64,000 nucleotides of DNA from Serratia sp. Ag1 (GTDB lineage: Bacteria > Pseudomonadota > Gammaproteobacteria > Enterobacterales > Enterobacteriaceae): positions 186,001-250,000 of the forward strand of contig NZ_JQEI01000023.1 of the NCBI RefSeq assembly GCF_000743355.1. The letters run 5' to 3'. The translations under genes were made by a program, and so were the position numbers. Each line of letters starts with the position of its first letter. Position 1 is the stretch's first letter. The notes under the pieces were generated by a model that saw nothing but the letters and a program-made list of their open reading frames with translations, had not been told where the DNA came from and searched no databases. Below are positions 26,403 to 36,223 of this stretch, one piece after another.

Positions 26403-29400
26403 ATGAAGGCAAAGAGTTTAATCATTAGCATGCTTGTTTCTTTAGCCCTGGCGGGCTGTGATACGGCAGAAAAAAGCACTATGGATAGCAGCAATAACAG
26501 CGGGAGCAATAGCAGCAACAATAGTGGTAACAACAACAACGGTAACAACAATAGCAACGGTAATAACGGCGGGAATAATGGCGGTGATATCAAGCCACCA
26601 GCAACCACTCTGCCTTACTTTGCCGATTGGGAAAACGTTAACAGCGTAATCAAAAAAGATCCTGCCATGGAGGCGGAAATTCAGCGCATTCTGGCGATGA
26701 TGACGCTGGAAGAAAAAGTAGGGCAGATGGTACAGCCTGATTTACGCGATGTTACCCCTGAAGAGGCAGAGAAATATAAATTAGGTTCTATCCTGAACGG
26801 CGGCGGTGCTGCTCCAGGTAATAATAAATACGCCACGGCTGAAGAGTGGGCGAAAGAAGCGGATAAATATTGGCTGGCGGTAGAACGTGCTTATGAAGGG
26901 CGCGGATTCAGAATCCCCTTTATGTGGGCGACAGATGCGGTTCACGGCCATAACAACGTGTTTATGGCAACGGTTTTCCCGCACAACATTGGCCTGGGGG
27001 CTGCGCGTGACCCTGACCTGATTGAAAAGATTGGCGCAGTGACTGCGCGTGAAATTGTCGCAACCGGCTTGGACTGGACGTTTGCCCCGACCGTGGCAAC
27101 TCCGCGTGATTATCGCTGGGGCCGCGTATACGAAGGTTATTCTGAAGATCCCGAGATCGTTTACGAGTATGCCAAACGTATGGTGCAAGGTATTCAGGGC
27201 GGTGAAGAAGGCCTGAAAGGCGAACTGAACGTGATTTCGAACGTTAAGCATTGGGTGGGGGACGGCGGCACTCTGCAAGGTATCGATCACGGTCAAAACC
27301 GCTACACCGAGGAGTATCTGCGTAACATTCATGCCATGGGCTATATCGGCGGCCTGAGTGCGGGGGCACAGGTGGTGATGAGTTCATTTAACTCATGGTG
27401 GAACCCGGCCAACTTCGATCCGATGGTAGGTAACCCGTATTATTCTGCTTCTGACACCGACTCTGGTTATATGCAAAACCAGAAAATCCACGGCTCAAAG
27501 TATCTGATCACCGATGTGCTGAAAGGCAAAATGGGTTTTGATGGCTTGGTTGTGACCGACTGGAACGGTCAAGGTGAGATCAACGGTTGCTCTGCGGCTA
27601 ACTGCCCGCAGGCAGTTATCGCCGGTAATGACGTCTTCATGGTGACATCGCGCAATGACTGGCACGCATTTTACCAGAACGTCATCGATCAGGTTAAATC
27701 CGGTATTATCCCAATGGAGCGTATCGATGATGCGGTAACCCGTATTTTACGCGTCAAGATGCGTGCCAACCTGTGGGAAAAACCGATGCCCAGCCAGCGT
27801 GCTTTAGCGGGCAAGCAGGAGATCCTGAGCGCCCCTGAACACGTTGCCGTAGCGCGCCAGGCGGTATCAGAATCATTGGTGCTGTTGAAGAACGAAGGGC
27901 AGGTGCTGCCACTGAAGAAAGGGGCGAAATATCTGGTGGTGGGTTCTGCTGCCAACGATATCACCAAGCAAACAGGGGGCTGGTCGCTTTCATGGCAGGG
28001 CGATGGGAACACCATCGAAAAAGACTTCCCGAACGCTCAGACTCTGTTAATGGCCATGAAGCGCGTGGTCGGTGCTGAGAATGTGATTACCGATGTTTCA
28101 GCCACTACGCCTGAAGAAGCGGTGGCGGTTGCTGTCATTGGTGAAGATCCTTACGCTGAAATGTTCGGTGATATTTCAAAATCACAGACGCTGGAGTTCG
28201 CTGCGCTAAAACCGAAGTATAAGCAAGATGCTGAACTGATTAAATCGCTCAAAGAACAGGGCTATAAAGTGGTTACGGTGTTCTATTCCGGGCGCCCTCT
28301 GTATGTGAACGAAGAGATCAATAACTCCAATGCGTTTGTCGCGGCCTGGTTACCCGGTACAGAAGGCCTGGGGATCACGGATGTGCTGTTCGGTGATAAG
28401 GATTTTAAAGGCAAATTATCCTACACCTGGGGAGCAACCAAGTGCTCGACCACCATTAACCGTGCTGCGCCCAATATTGCAGGCTACGTCACTCCGGTTG
28501 ATGGGATCACTGGCCAAGCGATTGAACAGGAGCTTAATGGCGAATATAAGCAGCTCTTTCCCTACGGCTATGGCTTGAACTACGCGGGCAAAACTGATGT
28601 AGCGGCAACGGAAGCCGATTTGAACAATCTTCCTCTGGATCCCCGTGATTATGGCTGCGGTATTTCCGCACCTGATACCGGCGTGGCTGATTCTCCTCTG
28701 GAAATCTACGGTAAGAATGCCAAAGGCGAATTTGTCGCTGCAATGTCAGGAGATATTAACGGTTGGTCGAAGCTGGTAATTACTAAAGGCGAAACGACCA
28801 TTGGTTCGGTTACCACTAAAGGGATCGACTATCAGGGCATGCAGCAGTCGGCCTTGAACGTCAATTTCAGCGGGGAAACCGAGGGCTTTGTCGGTAAATC
28901 TGCCGCTCAAATTTATATGCAGACCATTGACGGGAAAGGGGCTGATTACAGTCGCTATGTGAATGCTAATTCGACTATCGAATTCGACATTCGCATTAAC
29001 TCAGGCAACCCTGCTTTGGTTAACCTGTCTACGCACTGTGAATATCCTTGCCGTGGCGAAGTTAATATCGCCAATATTCTGCCCAAGCCTTCAAGCGAGT
29101 GGTCGACAATTAAAATCCCTGTTCAATGTATGGTAGAAACCGGGATGTCGTATCAGATGATGAATACGCCTTTCCTCATCTACACCGCAGAAGCGATAAA
29201 CTTTGATATCGGTGCAATCCGTTATGTGCCGCAGCCTGATGGTTTACCGAAGGATGCGATTCCCTGCGAGACGTTCCATGCAAGTGAATTGCCCCCGCTG
29301 GAGGGTGCAAGCTACGATATTCTGGCGGACTTGAGTGCAACAATAGTCACCAGCGATCAGTACAGCACGGATAATGGGCAACCAATACCGCAAGGCTTCA

Positions 29401-29837
29401 CGCATATGGCGGTTACGACGACGGATTCTGTCACCAGCGTTGCATATAACGCGAATAGCCCAGAAGCATACAAAGGCCTATTGCACTTTAATTTCGCGCC
29501 CCAGAACTTCAAACAGTTCGCCAGCGGTAATTTACAGTTCGATATCCTGGTTAAATCGCTGGGCGCGCAAAAGCAAGATGCTGCACAAACCGGGTTAGTG
29601 ATTAAAATCGATGGCAACAAAGGTGACACAGGGGATATGTTTGTCGAATCACTGGCAGGCTCGAAGCTGGTTATAGGCGAATGGCGAACCATTGTCGTCC
29701 CGATGAGTAGCGTGGTGGCTAAAGTCAGTAATGCTTACTTTGATCAGAGTCTTAAGAGCTTCACGATATTCCCTGCGTGGGGGAATATACAAGCAGGCTT
29801 TGAGTACGAGATTAAGAACATCAAGTTTATCAAGTGA
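26403..29837 (+). CDS. GH3 beta-glucosidase / exo-glucanase lipoprotein, ExoP-like
   Basis: The start is ATG 26403: the protein then opens with a lipoprotein signal ending in LALAGC, lipid cysteine at residue 19. Asp follows at +2, which in E. coli keeps lipoproteins in the inner membrane. A Ser/Asn/Gly-rich linker of about 40 residues leads to the GH3 N-terminal barrel, with the nucleophile Asp386 in LVVTDWNG, and then the GH3 C-terminal sandwich. The last third (about residues 760-1144) is a beta-rich part like the C-terminal domain of marine ExoP exo-1,3/1,4-beta-glucanases. At 1144 residues it is far longer than BglX. Expected role: release of glucose from beta-glucans or cello-oligosaccharides in the periplasm. 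It stands alone, with its own terminator. Confidence 0.88.
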   Translation: MKAKSLIISMLVSLALAGCDTAEKSTMDSSNNSGSNSSNNSGNNNNGNNNSNGNNGGNNGGDIKPPATTLPYFADWENVNSVIKKDPAMEAEIQRILAMMTLEEKVGQMVQPDLRDVTPEEAEKYKLGSILNGGGAAPGNNKYATAEEWAKEADKYWLAVERAYEGRGFRIPFMWATDAVHGHNNVFMATVFPHNIGLGAARDPDLIEKIGAVTAREIVATGLDWTFAPTVATPRDYRWGRVYEGYSEDPEIVYEYAKRMVQGIQGGEEGLKGELNVISNVKHWVGDGGTLQGIDHGQNRYTEEYLRNIHAMGYIGGLSAGAQVVMSSFNSWWNPANFDPMVGNPYYSASDTDSGYMQNQKIHGSKYLITDVLKGKMGFDGLVVTDWNGQGEINGCSAANCPQAVIAGNDVFMVTSRNDWHAFYQNVIDQVKSGIIPMERIDDAVTRILRVKMRANLWEKPMPSQRALAGKQEILSAPEHVAVARQAVSESLVLLKNEGQVLPLKKGAKYLVVGSAANDITKQTGGWSLSWQGDGNTIEKDFPNAQTLLMAMKRVVGAENVITDVSATTPEEAVAVAVIGEDPYAEMFGDISKSQTLEFAALKPKYKQDAELIKSLKEQGYKVVTVFYSGRPLYVNEEINNSNAFVAAWLPGTEGLGITDVLFGDKDFKGKLSYTWGATKCSTTINRAAPNIAGYVTPVDGITGQAIEQELNGEYKQLFPYGYGLNYAGKTDVAATEADLNNLPLDPRDYGCGISAPDTGVADSPLEIYGKNAKGEFVAAMSGDINGWSKLVITKGETTIGSVTTKGIDYQGMQQSALNVNFSGETEGFVGKSAAQIYMQTIDGKGADYSRYVNANSTIEFDIRINSGNPALVNLSTHCEYPCRGEVNIANILPKPSSEWSTIKIPVQCMVETGMSYQMMNTPFLIYTAEAINFDIGAIRYVPQPDGLPKDAIPCETFHASELPPLEGASYDILADLSATIVTSDQYSTDNGQPIPQGFTHMAVTTTDSVTSVAYNANSPEAYKGLLHFNFAPQNFKQFASGNLQFDILVKSLGAQKQDAAQTGLVIKIDGNKGDTGDMFVESLAGSKLVIGEWRTIVVPMSSVVAKVSNAYFDQSLKSFTIFPAWGNIQAGFEYEIKNIKFIK

Positions 29838-29854
29838 TTCTAAGGTGTGAACTG

Positions 29855-29881
29855 CGGTGGCTGCGAGGCGGCCACCGTTTT
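29855..29881 (+). terminator. Intrinsic terminator of the GH3 gene
   Basis: CGGTGGC and GCCACCG pair around nine bases and are followed by four T. It begins 17 bases after the stop. Confidence 0.7.
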
Positions 29882-29901
29882 CCATTCTCAATCCCCACCA
29901 T

Positions 29902-30381
29902 TCAGTCCCGCTTGGCGATATCGGCAAAGTTACCCGTCAGCAAACGGCATAAATCGTTGGCGGCGAGTTCAATATCCAACCCGCGTTTGCCGCCGGAAAC
30001 GAAAATTGTGGTGAACTGCTGTGCCTGGCTGTCGATCACCGTTGGTAGTCGTTTTTTCTGCCCAAGTGGGCTGATACCCCCCACCAGATAGCCTGTTACC
30101 CGCTGTGCCAGGAGCGGATCAGCCATCTCGGCTTTTTTGGCTCCCAGCGCTTTGGCGACCTTTTTCAAATCTAACTGGGTGGCGACTGGCGTTACCGCAA
30201 CTGCCAGATTCTTGCCATCGCCGTTAAGCGCCACCAACAGGGTTTTATAGACCTGTTCAGCATTCAACCCCAGCTTTTTCACCACCTCGTCACCGAAGTT
30301 GGTTTCTTCGCTGTCGTGATGATAGGGATGAAGAGTAAAGGCGACCTTTTGTTTTTCAAGCAGTACCACTGCGGGCGTCAT
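29902..30381 (-). CDS. ybaK: Cys-tRNA(Pro)/Cys-tRNA(Cys) deacylase YbaK
   Basis: A 159-residue editing protein that removes Cys wrongly attached to tRNA(Pro), working beside prolyl-tRNA synthetase. It has the YbaK/EbsC fold signs: [35 protein letters not shown], the lysine in [17 protein letters not shown] and the [17 protein letters not shown] motif. Length is as in E. coli. It is read away from the next gene ybaP, in the same order as in E. coli. Confidence 0.95.
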   Translation of the reverse strand: MTPAVVLLEKQKVAFTLHPYHHDSEETNFGDEVVKKLGLNAEQVYKTLLVALNGDGKNLAVAVTPVATQLDLKKVAKALGAKKAEMADPLLAQRVTGYLVGGISPLGQKKRLPTVIDSQAQQFTTIFVSGGKRGLDIELAANDLCRLLTGNFADIAKRD

Positions 30382-30547
30382 AAGGTGTTTTCCTAAACGG
30401 TGGGAAGATTGCAGCCTGAAGCCGTAAACTACAAAAACCTAACTGACTAGGCAACCAGCAGCGAGAATAAATAAAGGCGGTTGCCAACAGGTTCGCTGGA
30501 TTGCTACTCTGCCGATATAACTAAAATATGAAAAACTCCTCTTTGAC

Positions 30548-30576
30548 TGGCCAATAGCGATATTGGCCACTTTTTT
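30548..30576. terminator. Hairpin after ybaP
   Basis: TGGCCAATA and TATTGGCCA pair perfectly around GCGA, six bases beyond the ybaP stop. The T run lies on the plus-strand side, so it should work best for plus-strand transcripts and still form a stable end on the ybaP transcript. Confidence 0.55.
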
Positions 30577-31378
30577 AACGGTTTTTCAGCATGGCGGGCA
30601 GATTATCTTCGCCATACAGATGCAAGGCCCCGACGGCCACCACGTAATTGCCCGGCGGTAACGCTTCTAATTTTTGCTGCCAATGGCGGTTGCGACGATG
30701 CATCAATACGTCATACAGTTCGGCGCAAAAAGTGGAGGGTAAGGTCTCTTGTGTGGCGTTCGGTTTGGTATCTAGCCACCAACTCATCATGGTTTGCAGC
30801 AGCCGCGCATTGGTATGCCAGTGTTCCAGCGTATCGTGCAGCAACGCCATTCCGCCCTCTGGCAATTGTTCCAGCATCCCCAGTTGTTCCTCAGCGCCTT
30901 CCAGTTCAATCACCGGTTTCTGTTGTGCTTTAGCGGCCTGCAACAGCTGATAGTCGATACCGTATTCAGCACGCAATCCTAGCTGCTGCGCCTGTCGTGC
31001 TTGCAACATCAGAGCCACTTGCCAGCCTGGCAGGGTAGAGAGGGGGGTCACATCGGTTCCCAACTCCAGACACAGGGTTTGTAACCGGCAAAACTCCTCA
31101 GCAGAGAGGCGTTGTTCCAGCCGCTCTTGCTCTGTGGTTTGACCAAAGGGTGAGGAAGAGCTGGTGATATCGGCCTCAACGATCAGCGCATCGGCCTGTT
31201 GCAAGCGCGCGATCAAGCGCGCAGGCAGTGGCGACATATTAACCGTACCCATATGAATGCTACCCACCAGATGGAGCTGACGGTTGCCCGGCAGAGTGAT
31301 ATCCAAGGCTGGATAGGCATGGGCGATTGGGGAAATAATGCCGAGGAAAGCAGCGATGCGGCGTAGCAGTTGACCCAT
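30575..31378 (-). CDS. ybaP: TraB/GumN family protein YbaP
   Basis: The start is ATG 31378 (MGQLLRRIAAFLG), which has AGGAG upstream; a GTG ten codons earlier lacks one. The 267-residue product has a signal peptide (cut probably after IAHA), then the TraB/GumN (Tiki-like) domain with the histidine motif VGSIHMG, and near the end the second motif YVVAVGALHLYGEDNL. Tiki proteins are metallopeptidases; the activity of YbaP itself is not well established. It probably acts in the periplasm. Context next to copA is as in E. coli. Confidence 0.9.
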   Translation of the reverse strand: MGQLLRRIAAFLGIISPIAHAYPALDITLPGNRQLHLVGSIHMGTVNMSPLPARLIARLQQADALIVEADITSSSSPFGQTTEQERLEQRLSAEEFCRLQTLCLELGTDVTPLSTLPGWQVALMLQARQAQQLGLRAEYGIDYQLLQAAKAQQKPVIELEGAEEQLGMLEQLPEGGMALLHDTLEHWHTNARLLQTMMSWWLDTKPNATQETLPSTFCAELYDVLMHRRNRHWQQKLEALPPGNYVVAVGALHLYGEDNLPAMLKNR

Positions 31379-31469
31379 ACGGCGTGGCTCCTGGTTAACG
31401 TTTGCCACATGCTAAACGCTATCAGCCCCATAAGAAAGTCTGAACAGTGCAGGAATGATCCCAAAGCCA

Positions 31470-31505
31470 AGCGCAACGCAACCGTTGGATTGGTTGCATT
31501 GCGCT
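31470..31505 (-). terminator. Long hairpin after copA
   Basis: On the minus strand AGCGCAATGCAACC and GGTTGCGTTGCGCT pair over 14 positions with one wobble, around an eight-base loop, starting a few bases after the copA stop. The T run is short. Confidence 0.65.
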
Positions 31506-31511
31506 GTAGGG

Positions 31512-34223
31512 TTACTGTTTGGGCGTAAAGCGCAGCAGCCGATTGGCGTTGCTGACCACGGTGATGGACGAAAGCGCCATGGCTGCGCTGGCGATCATCG
31601 GGCTGAGCAGCGTGCCGGTCAGCGGATACAACACCCCGGCGGCGATCGGGATACCGAGCGAATTGTAGATAAATGCACCGAGCAGGTTCTGTTTCATGTT
31701 GCCGATGGTGGCTTTTGACAGTGCCAGCGCGTCAGCAACCCCATGCAGGCTGTGGCGCATCAGGGTAATGGCGGCGGTTTCAATCGCGATATCGCTGCCC
31801 CCTCCCATAGCAATGCCTACGTCGGCCTGAGCCAATGCTGGGGCGTCGTTGATGCCGTCACCCACCATCGCCACGCGCTGGCCTTGAGCCTGCAACTGCT
31901 TGATGGCTTCTGCTTTGCCATCCGGCAAGACACCAGCGATCACCCGGTCAATACCGGCCTCTTTAGCGATCGCATTGGCGGTAACCGGGTTGTCGCCGGT
32001 TAACATCACCAGTTGGTAACCTTGCTGATGCAAACGTTGCAGCGCCTTCACGCTATCGCTGCGCAACGGATCGCGGATGGCGATCAGGGCCGCTGGTTTG
32101 CCATTGGCTGCCAACAGGACCGGAGTGATACCACGCTCGGCCTGTTGCTGCATCTGAGCATCCAATTCGTGAGGGATCGCGATCTGGTTTTCCTGCAGCA
32201 GCTTGGCATTGCCCAACAACAACGGTACACCTTCCACTTCGCCGCTGACGCCGAAGCCGCGCAATGTGCGGAACTGCGCCACCTGCGGCAAGGTTTGTTC
32301 ACTGGCATGTTCCACGATGGCTCGCGCCAGCGGGTGGTTGGCCCCTTGCTCCAGCGCTGCCGCCCAGCGTAATGCCTGTTGTTCATTTACCGGGTTAAAG
32401 GCGATGATTTCTACCACCCGTGGCTGGCCTTCTGTCAGTGTGCCGGTTTTATCGAATACCAGAGTATCCAATGTGCTGGCCTGTTGCAGCGCATCGGCAT
32501 CACGGATCAGCACCCCAAACTCTGCCGCACGGCCAACGCCGGAGATAATCGACATCGGTGTCGCCAACCCTAACGCGCAAGGGCAGGCAATAATCAACAC
32601 CGTGGTAGCGATCACCAAGGTGTAGATCAACTGCGGTTGCGGGCCCAAAAAGTACCAGACTGCGCCGCTGAACAGGGCGATAGCCACCACTGCCGGGACG
32701 AACACCGCCGAAACCCTGTCTGCCAGCTTGCCGATCTCCGGCTTGCTGCTTTGTGCCTGGCGCACCAGCTTGATAATGCGCGCCAATGTGGTTTGGCTAC
32801 CGATGGCCGCTGCGCGGAACAGCACGCTACCGTCGTCAACTACCGTACCGGCATGCACGTTGTCACCGATCCCTTTTTGCTGCGGCACGGCTTCACCGGT
32901 CAGCATGGCTTCATCGATCCACACTTCGCCTTGCAGGATTTCGCCATCCACCGGAATGCGATCGCCGGTGGTCAGGCGCAAGGTCATACCCAGTTGTACT
33001 TCGGCCAGCGGAATATCCCGTTCGCCGTTTTCTGTCACCAGCCTGGCGGTGGGGGGCGTCAGATCGAGCAACCGCTCCAGCGCCTGGGACGAGCGTTGCC
33101 GCGCACGCTGTTCAATAGCATGACCCAGGTTAATCAAACCGATGATGATTGCACTGGCTTCGTAATACAGATGCCGAGCTTCCATTGGGAACAGGTCGGG
33201 CCAGATATTGACGCTGATGGAGTACAGCCAGGCAGCGCCGGTACCTAAAGCGACTAGCGTATCCATGGTTGCACTGCCGTTCAGCAGCGCGCGCCAGGCA
33301 TTGCGATAAAAATGCCCACCGGCAAACACCATTACCGCCAGAGTGAGCAGGCCGACCAGCAGCCAGGGTTGCTGGTTTTCCGGCGTCAGCGACATACTGC
33401 CGCCAAACAGATCCCACAGCATCAGCGGGATCCCCAGCGCCAGCCCCAGCGCTGCCTGCCAGCGGAAGCGTTTCATATTCGCCTGAGCGGTTTGATGCTG
33501 GCGTGCGCGGCGTTCGGTTTCGTCCTGGATCATCTCTGCGCCATAACCGGCTTTTTCTACTGCAGCGATCAGGGCCTCGGGGGCTGCGCTACCGGTAATC
33601 AGCGCGCTACGCTCTGCCAGATTGACCCGCGCCTGCTCAACACCGGGAACATGTTGCAGCGCGTTCTGTACCTTACCGACGCAACTGGCACAGCTCATAC
33701 CGCTGAGCAACAGCTGGACGCTATCGTTGTCAGTTGCCGGAAGGAGTGTGTGGGCCGCTGCCTGAGTTTCCGGCAAAGGAGGTTCAGATGCAGTCAGCGG
33801 CTCAGTTTTTGGGTGGCTGCTGGCTCCCGTCAGGCTGGCATGAAAACCGGCATTTTCTATTGCGGCGATCAGTTGTTCGGTTTCGGCCTCGCCATACACT
33901 TTAGCCGCTGCAAGAGTGACTTCAGCGGCGATGACGCCGGGCACGGCTTCTAACGCCTTGCGGGTGCTGCCAACGCAGTGCATGCAGGAAAGGCCGGAGA
34001 GCTGTAGCTCGGTATCGGCCTGTGTGGCGATCTGCGCCTGATAGCCAGCGGCAATAACGCTTTCAATTAAAGCGTTTGCCGGGGCTTCCCCTGTCACCTT
34101 GGCATAGTGAACGTTTACTTCGGCCTGTTCGACATCGTTGCGGCTTTCCAGGGTTTTTTTCACCCTTTGCGCGCAATTCATGCAGGAAAGACCCTGCAGT
34201 GCCAGCACGGTAATGTGACTCAT
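31512..34223 (-). CDS. copA: Copper-exporting P1B-type ATPase CopA with three metal-binding domains
   Basis: The 903-residue inner-membrane pump moves Cu(I) from cytosol to periplasm. It has three HMA domains with GLSCMNC (residue 11), GLSCMHC (77) and GMSCASC (175), where E. coli CopA has two. The membrane Cu site is CPC at 547-549, the phosphorylated Asp is in DKTGTLT (about 591), and the hinge motif [16 protein letters not shown] and SHPLARA-type region (NHPLARA) are intact. A slippery CCCAAAA heptamer lies after the second HMA domain (see 33802). The gene is divergent from cueR, with a CueR operator between. GAGGAAA precedes the ATG. Confidence 0.97.
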   Translation of the reverse strand: MSHITVLALQGLSCMNCAQRVKKTLESRNDVEQAEVNVHYAKVTGEAPANALIESVIAAGYQAQIATQADTELQLSGLSCMHCVGSTRKALEAVPGVIAAEVTLAAAKVYGEAETEQLIAAIENAGFHASLTGASSHPKTEPLTASEPPLPETQAAAHTLLPATDNDSVQLLLSGMSCASCVGKVQNALQHVPGVEQARVNLAERSALITGSAAPEALIAAVEKAGYGAEMIQDETERRARQHQTAQANMKRFRWQAALGLALGIPLMLWDLFGGSMSLTPENQQPWLLVGLLTLAVMVFAGGHFYRNAWRALLNGSATMDTLVALGTGAAWLYSISVNIWPDLFPMEARHLYYEASAIIIGLINLGHAIEQRARQRSSQALERLLDLTPPTARLVTENGERDIPLAEVQLGMTLRLTTGDRIPVDGEILQGEVWIDEAMLTGEAVPQQKGIGDNVHAGTVVDDGSVLFRAAAIGSQTTLARIIKLVRQAQSSKPEIGKLADRVSAVFVPAVVAIALFSGAVWYFLGPQPQLIYTLVIATTVLIIACPCALGLATPMSIISGVGRAAEFGVLIRDADALQQASTLDTLVFDKTGTLTEGQPRVVEIIAFNPVNEQQALRWAAALEQGANHPLARAIVEHASEQTLPQVAQFRTLRGFGVSGEVEGVPLLLGNAKLLQENQIAIPHELDAQMQQQAERGITPVLLAANGKPAALIAIRDPLRSDSVKALQRLHQQGYQLVMLTGDNPVTANAIAKEAGIDRVIAGVLPDGKAEAIKQLQAQGQRVAMVGDGINDAPALAQADVGIAMGGGSDIAIETAAITLMRHSLHGVADALALSKATIGNMKQNLLGAFIYNSLGIPIAAGVLYPLTGTLLSPMIASAAMALSSITVVSNANRLLRFTPKQ
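33802..33813 (-). promoter_or_regulatory. Probable CopA(Z)-type -1 frameshift site in copA
   Basis: In copA the codons CAC CCA AAA ACT GAG (His137-Glu141) contain C CCA AAA. After a -1 slip the next codons are AAC and the stop TGA (33802-33804). E. coli copA has such a site (C CCA AAG) that yields the free copper chaperone CopA(Z). Here the short product would be about 140 residues with two metal-binding domains. Position after an HMA domain and the immediate -1 stop are both conserved. Confidence 0.7.
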
Positions 34224-34298
34224 GATTTATTTCCTCGCAAAAAAGGGCCGTTGCTTAAGGCTTGACCGCCTTGATGATTATCATTAAGAATAAGGTTA

Positions 34299-34323
34299 AA
34301 CCTTCCCGCAAGGTTAAGGTCAA
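34299..34323 (-). promoter_or_regulatory. CueR operator in the copA promoter
   Basis: The inverted repeat AACCTT-CCCGC-AAGGTT (34299-34315) lies between a -35 TTGACC (34318-34323, minus strand) and the -10 region of copA. The long spacer with a central dyad is the hallmark of MerR-family activation and matches the E. coli copA promoter closely. CueR with Cu(I) should twist the site and switch on copA. Confidence 0.88.
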
Positions 34324-34332
34324 GGGGGTTCA

Positions 34333-34734
34333 ATGAATATCAGTGACGTTGCTAAAAAAACCGGTTTAACCAGCAAGGCAATCCGTTTCTATGAAGAGAA
34401 AGGCTTGGTGACTGCGCCAATCCGCACGGAAAACGGCTACCGCAGTTACGATGCGAAGCATATTGAAGAGTTGACGCTGTTGCGCCAGGCGCGTCAGGTT
34501 GGCTTCAACCTGGATGAATGCCGTGAACTGGTGACATTGTTCAACGATCCCGCGCGCCACAGTGCCGATGTTAAGGCCCGCACGCTGCAGAAAGTGGCCG
34601 AGATTGAAAAGCACATCAGCGAATTGGGCAAAATGCGCCAACGCTTGTTAACCTTGGCGGAACAGTGCCCGGGAGATGAGGGAGCAGACTGCCCGATCAT
34701 TAACAATCTGGCAGGCTGCTGTCATCAGCATTAA
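34333..34734 (+). CDS. cueR: Copper-responsive regulator CueR
   Basis: A 133-residue MerR-family activator. It has the N-terminal helix-turn-helix ([23 protein letters not shown]), a long dimer helix and the two Cu(I)-binding cysteines at 112 and 120 ([11 protein letters not shown]), exactly as in E. coli CueR. It is divergent from copA, and the shared intergenic region carries its operator. Its stop overlaps the convergent ybbJ stop by four bases. Confidence 0.96.
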   Translation: MNISDVAKKTGLTSKAIRFYEEKGLVTAPIRTENGYRSYDAKHIEELTLLRQARQVGFNLDECRELVTLFNDPARHSADVKARTLQKVAEIEKHISELGKMRQRLLTLAEQCPGDEGADCPIINNLAGCCHQH

Positions 34735-35192
34735 CGGTTAACCGCGCGGATCACCAGCGTAACACCTTCGACGGCCACCACTTCAACTTCGGTGCCGACC
34801 GGCAGATCCTCATTGGCCTGCGCGCGCCAACTGCTATCGCCGATGTTGATACGGCCCATGCCGTTGTGCATCGGTTCGGTCAAGGTTGAGCGGATACCAA
34901 TCAACTGGCGATTACGCTGGTTCAGCACCTGCGAACCGCTGCTGGCTGCCGCAGGCCGCTGGCGCAGCCAATACCACCACAGATAGGCCACGACGATGGT
35001 CATAACGGCGAAAATGGCCCCCTGCCACTCCCAGTCGAGCTGGGGCAGCAACCAGACGATCACCCCGACCAACACCGCCGACAGGCCACTCCACAGCAGA
35101 TAACCGCTGGCACCAAGCATTTCGGCTGCCAGCAGCAACCCACCGAGAGAGATCCAGAACCATTGCGGGTTTGCTGCGATCTGCTCAATCAT
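34731..35192 (-). CDS. ybbJ: NfeD-like membrane protein YbbJ
   Basis: A 153-residue protein with an N-terminal membrane region of three to four helices ([59 protein letters not shown] in part) and a C-terminal soluble OB-fold typical of NfeD proteins ([20 protein letters not shown]). NfeD proteins pair with SPFH proteins in membrane quality control; here the partner qmcA lies two bases upstream. Length agrees with E. coli YbbJ. Confidence 0.93.
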   Translation of the reverse strand: MIEQIAANPQWFWISLGGLLLAAEMLGASGYLLWSGLSAVLVGVIVWLLPQLDWEWQGAIFAVMTIVVAYLWWYWLRQRPAAASSGSQVLNQRNRQLIGIRSTLTEPMHNGMGRINIGDSSWRAQANEDLPVGTEVEVVAVEGVTLVIRAVNR

Positions 35193-35194
35193 GA

Positions 35195-36100
35195 TTATTT
35201 GCCTTTGGTGTCTTTCAGCAGCTCAGTGATGCCACCGATGGAACCCAGCAGGCTGCTGGCGTCCAGCGGCATCATGATCACTTTGCTGTTATTGGCAGAG
35301 CCGATTTTCTGCAGCGCATCGGTGTACTTTTGTGCCACAAAGTAGTTAACCGCTTGCAGGTTACCGTTGGCGATGGCATCAGAAACCAACTGCGTCGCTT
35401 TTGCTTCTGCTTCGGCGGCACGTTCACGCGCTTCCGCCTGCAGGAATGCAGACTGGCGCTCCCCTTCGGCTTTCAGGATCTGCGACTGTTTATCCCCTTC
35501 GGCGCGCAGGATTGCTGCCTGACGTACCCCTTCAGCTTCCAGAATATCGGCACGTTTGGTACGTTCAGCCTTCATCTGTGCGTTCATGGAGGCGATCAGC
35601 TCGGCAGGCGGGCGCACGTCACGGATTTCGATACGGGTAATTTTGACGCCCCAAGGATTGGTGGCCTCATCGACGATATGCAGCAGGCGGCTGTTGATGC
35701 TGTCGCGCTGTGAAAGCATTTCGTCCAGTTCCATGGAGCCAAGCACGGTACGGAAGTTGGTCATGGTGAGGTTAACGATCGCCTGTTCCAGGTTGCTGAC
35801 CTCATAGGCGGCACGCGCCGGATCGACCACCTGAATAAAGCACACGGCATCAATTGCTACGTTGGCGTTATCGCGCGAGATAATCTCTTGGGAAGGGATA
35901 TCCAGCACCTGCTCCATCATATTGATTTTACGGCCAATACGATCCATAAACGGCACAACGATATTGAGCCCCGGCATCAAGGTTTTGGTGTAACGGCCAA
36001 AGCGTTCTACTGTCCATTGAAAGCCTTGCGGCACAATTTTTACGCTGGCGAAGACGATAATCAACGCAACAACGATCACAACCGGAATAACGGTAAACAT
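35195..36100 (-). CDS. qmcA: SPFH/stomatin-like protein QmcA
   Basis: The start is ATG 36100 ([13 protein letters not shown]), with AGGAGG seven bases upstream. The 301-residue product has an N-terminal membrane anchor, the SPFH domain ([38 protein letters not shown]) and a long helical tail with repeated [26 protein letters not shown] segments (given here in pieces). QmcA forms large oligomeric cages at the inner membrane and is linked to FtsH. It is coupled with ybbJ as in E. coli. Confidence 0.95.
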   Translation of the reverse strand: MFTVIPVVIVVALIIVFASVKIVPQGFQWTVERFGRYTKTLMPGLNIVVPFMDRIGRKINMMEQVLDIPSQEIISRDNANVAIDAVCFIQVVDPARAAYEVSNLEQAIVNLTMTNFRTVLGSMELDEMLSQRDSINSRLLHIVDEATNPWGVKITRIEIRDVRPPAELIASMNAQMKAERTKRADILEAEGVRQAAILRAEGDKQSQILKAEGERQSAFLQAEARERAAEAEAKATQLVSDAIANGNLQAVNYFVAQKYTDALQKIGSANNSKVIMMPLDASSLLGSIGGITELLKDTKGK

Positions 36101-36155
36101 GGCATAACCTCCTGTCAGACGTATTAATAGATAGTACGCCAACACGAGATAATAT

Positions 36156-36220
36156 GCCCGCCATACTTCAAGCCGCAGTTGGAAAGGCAGGGCACAGCAG
36201 GCTGCACCCTGATGATTGAA
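36156..36220. repeat. Intergenic palindromic repeat copy between cnoX and qmcA
   Basis: The stretch has CGCCATACTTCAAGCCGCAG and ends with GATTGAAGAGTTAG. It is a diverged copy of the repeat best seen at 61101-61147. Confidence 0.5.
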
Positions 36221-36223
36221 GAG

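Noticed and set aside
26476..26600. Repetitive AAC/AGC/GGT-rich stretch, looked like a tandem repeat or CRISPR-like block.
   Set aside because: It is the Asn/Ser/Gly linker of the GH3 lipoprotein, in frame and without regular units.
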